A stretch of DNA of 10,292 nucleotides, taken from NCBI GenBank assembly GCA_035713725.1, contig DASTMZ010000096.1, positions 1 to 10,292 of the forward strand. The letters are read 5' to 3'. The DNA is from DASQPR01 sp035713725. Lineage in GTDB: Bacteria; Actinomycetota; Actinomycetes; Mycobacteriales; Micromonosporaceae. Position numbers and translations under genes: made by a program. Of this stretch, positions 5,145-10,292 are shown in pieces. Within the stretch, counting starts at the first letter, position 1; each line of letters begins with the position of its first letter. The notes under the pieces were generated by a model. The model did no database searches and was not told the DNA's origin. It saw nothing but the letters and a program-made list of their open reading frames with translations.

Positions 5145-8100
5145 ATGGCGATGCCGCATCCCCGCAACCTTCCGACCCGGGTCGGCCTTTACGACCCGGC
5201 GTACGAACACGACGCCTGCGGCCTCGCCATCGTCGCGAACGTGTCCGGGCACCGCGGTCACGACATCGTACGGATGGGTCTCGACGCGCTCTGCCGCCTC
5301 GACCATCGTGGCGCGCGTGGCGCCGACCCGGATACCGGCGACGGCGCAGGCGTCCTGCTGCAGATCCCCGACCACTACTTCCGCTCGATCGTCGACTTCG
5401 ACCTGCCACCGCCCGGCCAGTACGCCACCGGACTGGTCTTCCTTTCCACCGACCCCGCCGACGCACAGCGCTCGGTGGCGGTCCTCGAGAAGTACGCCGC
5501 CGCGGAGGGCGCCCGGATCATCGGCTGGCGCGATGTCCCGGTGTGTGCGGACGGCCTGGGTGCCACCGCCGCGGCCGCCCGGCCCGATATCCGCCAGATG
5601 TTCCTCGGCGCGACCGGACCCGACGGCGATCCGCTGGCCGGTATCGAGCTGGACCGGGTCGCGTTCGCCGTTCGCCGCCAGACCGAGCGCGAGACCCGAC
5701 AGCGCGAGGTGGCCGCCTACCTGCCGTCGCTGTCCGCGCGCACGATCGTCTACAAGGGCATGCTGACCCCGGCCCAACTCCGCGCGTTCTACCTCGACTT
5801 GCACGACGAGCGCGTCACGTCGGCCATCGCGCTCGTGCACTCCCGCTTCTCCACCAACACGTTCCCGTCGTGGCCGCTGGCGCACCCCTACCGGTTCGTC
5901 GCCCACAACGGTGAGATCAACACGATCCGCGGCAACCGCAACTGGATGGCCGCCCGGGAGGCGTTGCTCGCGACCGACGCGATCGGCGGCGACCTGGAGC
6001 GGCTGATGCCGGTCTGCACGGCGGACGGATCCGACTCGATGAGCTTCGACGAGGTGCTCGAACTGTTGCACCTGGCCGGCCGGAGCTTGCCGCACGCGGT
6101 ACTGATGATGATCCCGGAGGCGTGGGAGAACGATCCGACGATGGATCCGGCCCGGCGCGCCTTCTACGAGTTCCACGCGAGCCTGATGGAGCCGTGGGAC
6201 GGTCCGGCCGCGGTGGCGTTTTCCGACGGTACGCTCGCCGGTGCCGTACTCGACCGCAACGGCCTTCGGCCCGGTCGCTGGCTGCGTACCACAGACGGGC
6301 TCGTCGTGTTGGCCAGCGAATCCGGCGTGCTCGACATCGAACCGGCGCGGGTGGCCGAGAAGGGCCGTCTCCGGCCGGGCCGGATGTTCCTCGTCGACAC
6401 GGCCGCCGGACGCATCGTTACCGATGACGAGATCAAGTCGTCGCTAGCCGACGCGCAGCCGTACGCGGAGTGGTTGCACGGCGGGCTCATGCACCTCGAC
6501 GCGTTGCCGGCGCGCGAGCACGTGGTCTACTCGCACGACTCGGTACGCCGCCGCCAGCAGGTCTTCGGGTACACCGACGAGGAGTGCAAGATCCTGATCG
6601 CGCCGATGGCCCGCAGTGGTCAGGAGCCGATCGGATCGATGGGTACGGACACGCCGATCGCCGCGCTGTCGAAGCGTCCACGGCTGCTCTACGACTACTT
6701 CACGCAGATGTTCGCTCAGGTCACCAACCCGCCGCTGGACTCCATCCGGGAAGAGCTCGTGACCAGCATGGCAACCACGATCGGCCCGGAGGCGAACCTG
6801 CTCGATCCAGGTCCGGCGAGTTGCCGGCAGATCGTGCTGCCGTACCCAGTGATAGACAACGACGACCTCGCGAAGATCCTCTCCATCGACGAGGACGGCG
6901 ACATGCCGGGTTACAAGGCGGTGCGCGTCTCCGGCCTCTATCGGGTGATGGATGGTGGCAAGGGCCTGCGTGGCCGGCTCACCGAGATCTGCCGCCATGT
7001 GTCGGAGGCGATCGCCGACGGCGTACGAGTGCTCGTGCTCTCCGATCGGGACAGCACCGCCGAGCTTGCGCCGATCCCGTCGCTGCTGCTCACCGCGGCG
7101 ATCCACCAGCACCTGGTACGCGAGCGGACCCGTACCCAGGTGGCGCTGATCGTGGAGAGCGGTGACGCGCGCGAGGTGCACCACATTGCCGCGCTGATCG
7201 GCTACGGCGCCGCCGCCGTCAACCCGTACCTCGCGCTGGAGACCGTCGACGACCTGATCGCCACGGGTGCGCTGACCGGCGTCACGCCCGAGGCGGCGGC
7301 GCACAACGTGGTGGCCGGCCTCGGCAAGGGCGTATTGAAGATCATGTCGAAGATGGGCATCTCGACGGTCACGTCCTACTGCGGTGCGCAGGTGTTCGAG
7401 GCGATCGGACTGGACGCGGCACTGACCGCGCGCTACTTCACGGGGACGGCGAGTCGGATCGGCGGTGTCGGACTCGACGGAATCGCGGCCGAGGTCGCGG
7501 CGCGGCATTCGCACGCGTACCCGACGGACAACGCGGCCGCGCCCCGCCGCCGTCGCCTCGCCATTGGCGGCGAATACCAGTGGCGCCGGGACGGCGAGAT
7601 CCATCTGTTCAACCCGGAGACGGTGTTCCTGCTGCAGCACGCGACGCGCTCCGGCCAGTACGACGTCTTCAAGTCGTATACGTCGACGGTCGACCGACTT
7701 GCCGCCGAAGCGGGGTCGTTGCGCGGACTCTTCGAACTGCGTACCGGTCAAGAGCCGGCCGCGCCGCTCGACGAGGTCGAACCGGCGGCCGACATCGTCA
7801 AACGGTTCGCCACCGGCGCGATGAGCTACGGCTCGATCTCGGCCGAAGCGCACGAGACGCTCGCCATCGCGATGAACGCGATCGGCGGCCGCTCGAATAC
7901 CGGCGAAGGCGGCGAGGACGTCGAACGGCTCTACGATCCGGCGCGGCGCAGCGCGGTCAAGCAGATCGCGTCCGGCCGGTTCGGCGTCACGACCGAATAC
8001 CTCGTCCACGCCGACGATCTGCAGATCAAGATGGCGCAGGGCGCGAAGCCGGGCGAGGGCGGCCAGTTGCCGGGCAACAAGGTGTGGCCGTGGATCGCTA

Positions 8101-9815
8101 AGACGCGACATGCCACCGCGGGCGTCGGCCTCATTTCGCCGCCACCGCATCACGACATCTACTCGATCGAAGACCTCGCCCAGCTGATCTACGACCTCAA
8201 GAACGTCAACCCCTCCGCGCGCGTGCATGTCAAGCTCGTCGCCGAGGTCGGCGTCGGCACGGTGGCCGCCGGGGTCGCAAAGGCAAAGGCCGATGTCGTG
8301 CTGATCTCCGGCCACGACGGCGGCACCGGCGCGTCGCCGTTGAACTCGCTCAAGCACGCCGGAGCGCCGTGGGAGCTCGGCCTTGCCGAGGCACAGCAGA
8401 CGTTGCGCGCCAACGGTTTGCGCGACCGCGTCACCGTGCAGGTGGACGGCCAGCTCAAGACCGGCCGCGACGTGGTGATCGCGGCGCTGCTCGGCGCGGA
8501 GGAGTACGGCTTCGCGACCGCACCGCTGATCGTGTCCGGTTGCGTGATGATGCGCGTCTGCCATCTCGACACGTGCCCGGTCGGTATCGCGACGCAGAAT
8601 CCGGAGTTGCGCAAGCGATTCACCGGCCAGCCCAAGTTCGTCGAGAACTTCTTCATGTTCCTCGCCGAAGAAGTGCGCGAAATCCTCGCCACGCTTGGCT
8701 TGCGTACCCTCGACGAGGCGATCGGTCGGGTCGACCTACTCGATGCCGTACCGGCCGTGGAGCACTGGAAGGCGCGCGGCCTAGACCTGTCTGCCGTACT
8801 GGCCGAGCCGGACGTGTCGGCGGGTGCGCCGTCTCGCCGTACCGTCGGCCAGGATCACCAGCTGTGGCAGGCGATCGACAACCGGCTCATCGCGGCGGCC
8901 CGCCCGGCGCTGGACACGGCGACCCCGGTGCACATCCGGATCGCGGTGCGCAACACCGATCGAAGCGTTGGCGCGATGCTCGGCGGCGAGGTCACCCGCC
9001 GCTACGGCGGCGCCGGTTTGCCGTCAGGCACCATCGACGTATCGCTGCGCGGCACCGCCGGACAATCGTTCGGCGCGTTCGTGCCACGCGGCATCACGCT
9101 GCGGCTCGCGGGCGACGCGAACGACTATGTCGGCAAGGGACTGTCCGGCGGCCGTCTGGTCCTCGCACCGGATTCGTCGGCGCCGTTCGTCGCGGCGGGC
9201 TGCGCCGGCCACCAGACGATCGCCGGCAACACGGTGCTCTATGGCGCGACGAGCGGCGAGTTGTTTGCCCGCGGCCGGGTCGGCGAACGCTTCGCGGTGC
9301 GTAACTCCGGTGCGGTCGCGGTCGTCGAGGGCGTCGGCGATCACGGCTGCGAGTACATGACCGGTGGCACCGCGGTGGTGCTCGGCCCGACCGGCCGGAA
9401 CTTCGCCGCGGGCATGTCCGGCGGGCTTGCGTACGTGCTGGACCTCGACGCGGACATGGTGAACCGCGAATTGGTGGACCTCGACCCGCTGGACCCGGCC
9501 GACGAGCACGATCTGCACACCCTGCTGACCAACCACCTCGACGCGACCGGCTCCCCGATCGCCGCCAAACTGCTCGCCGATTGGCCGGGGTGCATCGGCC
9601 GCTTCACCGCCGTGGTCCCGCGCGACTACAAGGCGATCACCAAACCCAGCGCCGCAAGCACCACCCAAGCAACGCCCCGCCACATACCGCATGCACTCGC
9701 CGTACCACGTAACTCCGAAAGCTCTAACCCGCACGCTGGCCACGGCGCCCAACCCCTGCGGACTCCGGGCCGGGCCCCAACCGCGCCCACCGAAGTGGCA
9801 GAGCAGCATGCCTGA
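5145..9815 (+). CDS. gltB: Glutamate synthase (NADPH) large subunit
   Basis: GltB converts glutamine and 2-oxoglutarate to two glutamates, with electrons from NADPH through GltD, and is central to ammonia assimilation in the cytosol. The 1556-residue protein has the full domain order. A short propeptide precedes Cys25 in EHDACGLA, which becomes the N-terminal nucleophile of the class II glutaminase domain (about 25-430, with HSRFSTNTFPSW from H232 and NGEINT from N255). A central linking domain follows, then the FMN-binding synthase barrel with GAMSYGS (891-897), KPGEGGQLPGNKV and SGHDGGTGAS (from 1055). The 3Fe-4S cluster cysteines C1133, C1139 and C1144 are spaced Cx5Cx4C. The last part is the glycine-rich beta-helix, about 1250-1480. 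The family core ends at about VVPRDYK (K1496); the last 60 residues are a Pro/Ala/Thr-rich tail without visible homology. The stop overlaps gltD by 8 nt. Confidence 0.98.
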   Translation: MAMPHPRNLPTRVGLYDPAYEHDACGLAIVANVSGHRGHDIVRMGLDALCRLDHRGARGADPDTGDGAGVLLQIPDHYFRSIVDFDLPPPGQYATGLVFLSTDPADAQRSVAVLEKYAAAEGARIIGWRDVPVCADGLGATAAAARPDIRQMFLGATGPDGDPLAGIELDRVAFAVRRQTERETRQREVAAYLPSLSARTIVYKGMLTPAQLRAFYLDLHDERVTSAIALVHSRFSTNTFPSWPLAHPYRFVAHNGEINTIRGNRNWMAAREALLATDAIGGDLERLMPVCTADGSDSMSFDEVLELLHLAGRSLPHAVLMMIPEAWENDPTMDPARRAFYEFHASLMEPWDGPAAVAFSDGTLAGAVLDRNGLRPGRWLRTTDGLVVLASESGVLDIEPARVAEKGRLRPGRMFLVDTAAGRIVTDDEIKSSLADAQPYAEWLHGGLMHLDALPAREHVVYSHDSVRRRQQVFGYTDEECKILIAPMARSGQEPIGSMGTDTPIAALSKRPRLLYDYFTQMFAQVTNPPLDSIREELVTSMATTIGPEANLLDPGPASCRQIVLPYPVIDNDDLAKILSIDEDGDMPGYKAVRVSGLYRVMDGGKGLRGRLTEICRHVSEAIADGVRVLVLSDRDSTAELAPIPSLLLTAAIHQHLVRERTRTQVALIVESGDAREVHHIAALIGYGAAAVNPYLALETVDDLIATGALTGVTPEAAAHNVVAGLGKGVLKIMSKMGISTVTSYCGAQVFEAIGLDAALTARYFTGTASRIGGVGLDGIAAEVAARHSHAYPTDNAAAPRRRRLAIGGEYQWRRDGEIHLFNPETVFLLQHATRSGQYDVFKSYTSTVDRLAAEAGSLRGLFELRTGQEPAAPLDEVEPAADIVKRFATGAMSYGSISAEAHETLAIAMNAIGGRSNTGEGGEDVERLYDPARRSAVKQIASGRFGVTTEYLVHADDLQIKMAQGAKPGEGGQLPGNKVWPWIAKTRHATAGVGLISPPPHHDIYSIEDLAQLIYDLKNVNPSARVHVKLVAEVGVGTVAAGVAKAKADVVLISGHDGGTGASPLNSLKHAGAPWELGLAEAQQTLRANGLRDRVTVQVDGQLKTGRDVVIAALLGAEEYGFATAPLIVSGCVMMRVCHLDTCPVGIATQNPELRKRFTGQPKFVENFFMFLAEEVREILATLGLRTLDEAIGRVDLLDAVPAVEHWKARGLDLSAVLAEPDVSAGAPSRRTVGQDHQLWQAIDNRLIAAARPALDTATPVHIRIAVRNTDRSVGAMLGGEVTRRYGGAGLPSGTIDVSLRGTAGQSFGAFVPRGITLRLAGDANDYVGKGLSGGRLVLAPDSSAPFVAAGCAGHQTIAGNTVLYGATSGELFARGRVGERFAVRNSGAVAVVEGVGDHGCEYMTGGTAVVLGPTGRNFAAGMSGGLAYVLDLDADMVNRELVDLDPLDPADEHDLHTLLTNHLDATGSPIAAKLLADWPGCIGRFTAVVPRDYKAITKPSAASTTQATPRHIPHALAVPRNSESSNPHAGHGAQPLRTPGRAPTAPTEVAEQHA

Positions 9816-10292
9816 CCCAACCGGCTTCCTGACCACTCACCGCCAACTGCCACCACGACGGCCCGTCCCGATCCGTTTGCTCGACTGGCACGAGGTCTAC
9901 ACCGAAGCCACCGACGACGTCATCCGCGCGCAAGCCGGTCGTTGCATGGACTGCGGCATTCCGTTCTGCCACCACGCCTGCCCGCTCGGCAACCACATCC
10001 CGGACTGGAACGACCTGGTGCGCTCCGGCGACTTTGCGGGCGCGCTCGACGAACTGCACGCCACCAACAACTTCCCGGAGTTCACCGGGCGGCTCTGCCC
10101 GGCGCCGTGCGAGGCGGCATGCGTGCTGGAGATCCGCGAGGGCGACGCGGTCTCGATCAAGCAGATCGAGGTCTCGATCGTCAATCGCGCGTGGGACGAG
10201 GGCTGGGTCGTGCCGCGGCCGCCGGCGGTCGAGACCGGGCGCACGGTGGCGGTGATCGGCGCCGGGCCGGCGGGCCTGGCGGCGGCGCAGCA
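9808..10292 (+). CDS. gltD: Glutamate synthase (NADPH) small subunit, 3' end missing
   Basis: GltD carries FAD, binds NADPH and passes electrons through 4Fe-4S clusters to GltB. About 161 codons are in the window; the usual protein is about 480-490 residues, so roughly two thirds lie beyond the edge. The N-terminus PDPTGFLTTHR and the segment PPRRPVPIRLLDW are typical of actinobacterial GltD. Two cysteine clusters are visible: C46, C49, C54 and C58 in CMDCGIPFCHHAC, and C97, C101 and C105 in CPAPCEAAC. The FAD-binding GAGPAG motif (151-156) begins the first nucleotide domain. ATG 9808 is chosen because it gives the conserved start of the family; it lies inside the end of gltB with an 8-nt overlap, and no strong ribosome binding site precedes it. 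Translational coupling is likely, which would suit an enzyme needing both subunits. Confidence 0.96.
   Translation, partial: MPDPTGFLTTHRQLPPRRPVPIRLLDWHEVYTEATDDVIRAQAGRCMDCGIPFCHHACPLGNHIPDWNDLVRSGDFAGALDELHATNNFPEFTGRLCPAPCEAACVLEIREGDAVSIKQIEVSIVNRAWDEGWVVPRPPAVETGRTVAVIGAGPAGLAAAQ

Noticed and set aside
4342..5466. 374-codon minus-strand open frame crossing the gap before gltB
   Set aside because: The product is mostly Arg and Gly with no domain, and it overlaps two well-supported genes on the other strand. The intergenic part has no start signal for it.
6444..8564. 706-codon open frame on the minus strand inside gltB
   Set aside because: It lies wholly antisense to the conserved GltB core, is rich in Arg, Val, Asp and His without any motif, and is a usual by-product of GC-biased third positions.
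9626..9856. 76-codon minus-strand frame ending in a hydrophobic segment, opposite the gltB tail
   Set aside because: The C-terminal hydrophobic run looks like a membrane anchor, but it comes from the C-rich composition of the opposite strand; there is no ribosome binding site, and it overlaps the gltD start.
1..10292. Mobile element, phage, CRISPR, toxin-antitoxin or defence system
   Set aside because: Every gene with clear signatures is metabolic or membrane housekeeping. I see no transposase, integrase, terminal inverted repeats, spacer arrays, nuclease motifs or tRNA-like cloverleaf.

Overview
The window is high-GC chromosomal DNA from an actinobacterium. The GC-rich third codon positions, GTG starts, actinobacterial forms of TrpA, Lgt, GltB and GltD, and the order trpB-trpA-lgt-gltB-gltD all point there. 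Genus cannot be read from the sequence. I see no prophage, insertion sequence, CRISPR array, tRNA, rRNA or defence cassette. This is housekeeping metabolism, and I do not claim a new multi-gene system.

Layout. 1-981: the 3' three quarters of trpB. 998-1834: trpA, joined to trpB by a seven-codon mini reading frame that shares ATGA overlaps with both genes. 1835-1904: a short convergent gap with hairpins. 1905-2405, minus strand: a Nudix hydrolase gene. 2406-2478: a divergent promoter gap in which both genes have a TANNNT -10 box exactly 6 nt before the start codon and no ribosome binding site, so both mRNAs are probably leaderless. 2479-3516: lgt. 3519-4733: a class A FAD monooxygenase gene 2 nt after lgt. 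4734-5144: a 411-nt intergenic region with a tandem 38/39-bp repeat, then the leader of gltB. 5145-9815: gltB, complete. 9808 to the window end: gltD, overlapping gltB by 8 nt and cut by the window edge.

Function. TrpB and TrpA together form tryptophan synthase, the last step of tryptophan synthesis. Lgt attaches diacylglycerol to prolipoproteins at the membrane. GltB and GltD form NADPH-dependent glutamate synthase, which makes glutamate from glutamine and 2-oxoglutarate in ammonia assimilation. The Nudix enzyme and the monooxygenase have no recognisable substrate; they sit as lineage-specific additions in an otherwise conserved neighbourhood.

Points most worth a second look: (1) hairpins in the two tandem repeat units after 4746 that differ by compensating base changes; (2) the pair of divergent leaderless promoters; (3) TrpA with the conserved Gly and Pro next to its catalytic glutamate replaced by Glu and Ala; (4) an inverted repeat and a 12-bp palindrome just before the gltB ribosome binding site; (5) a 60-residue C-rich tail on GltB that looks like captured non-coding DNA.
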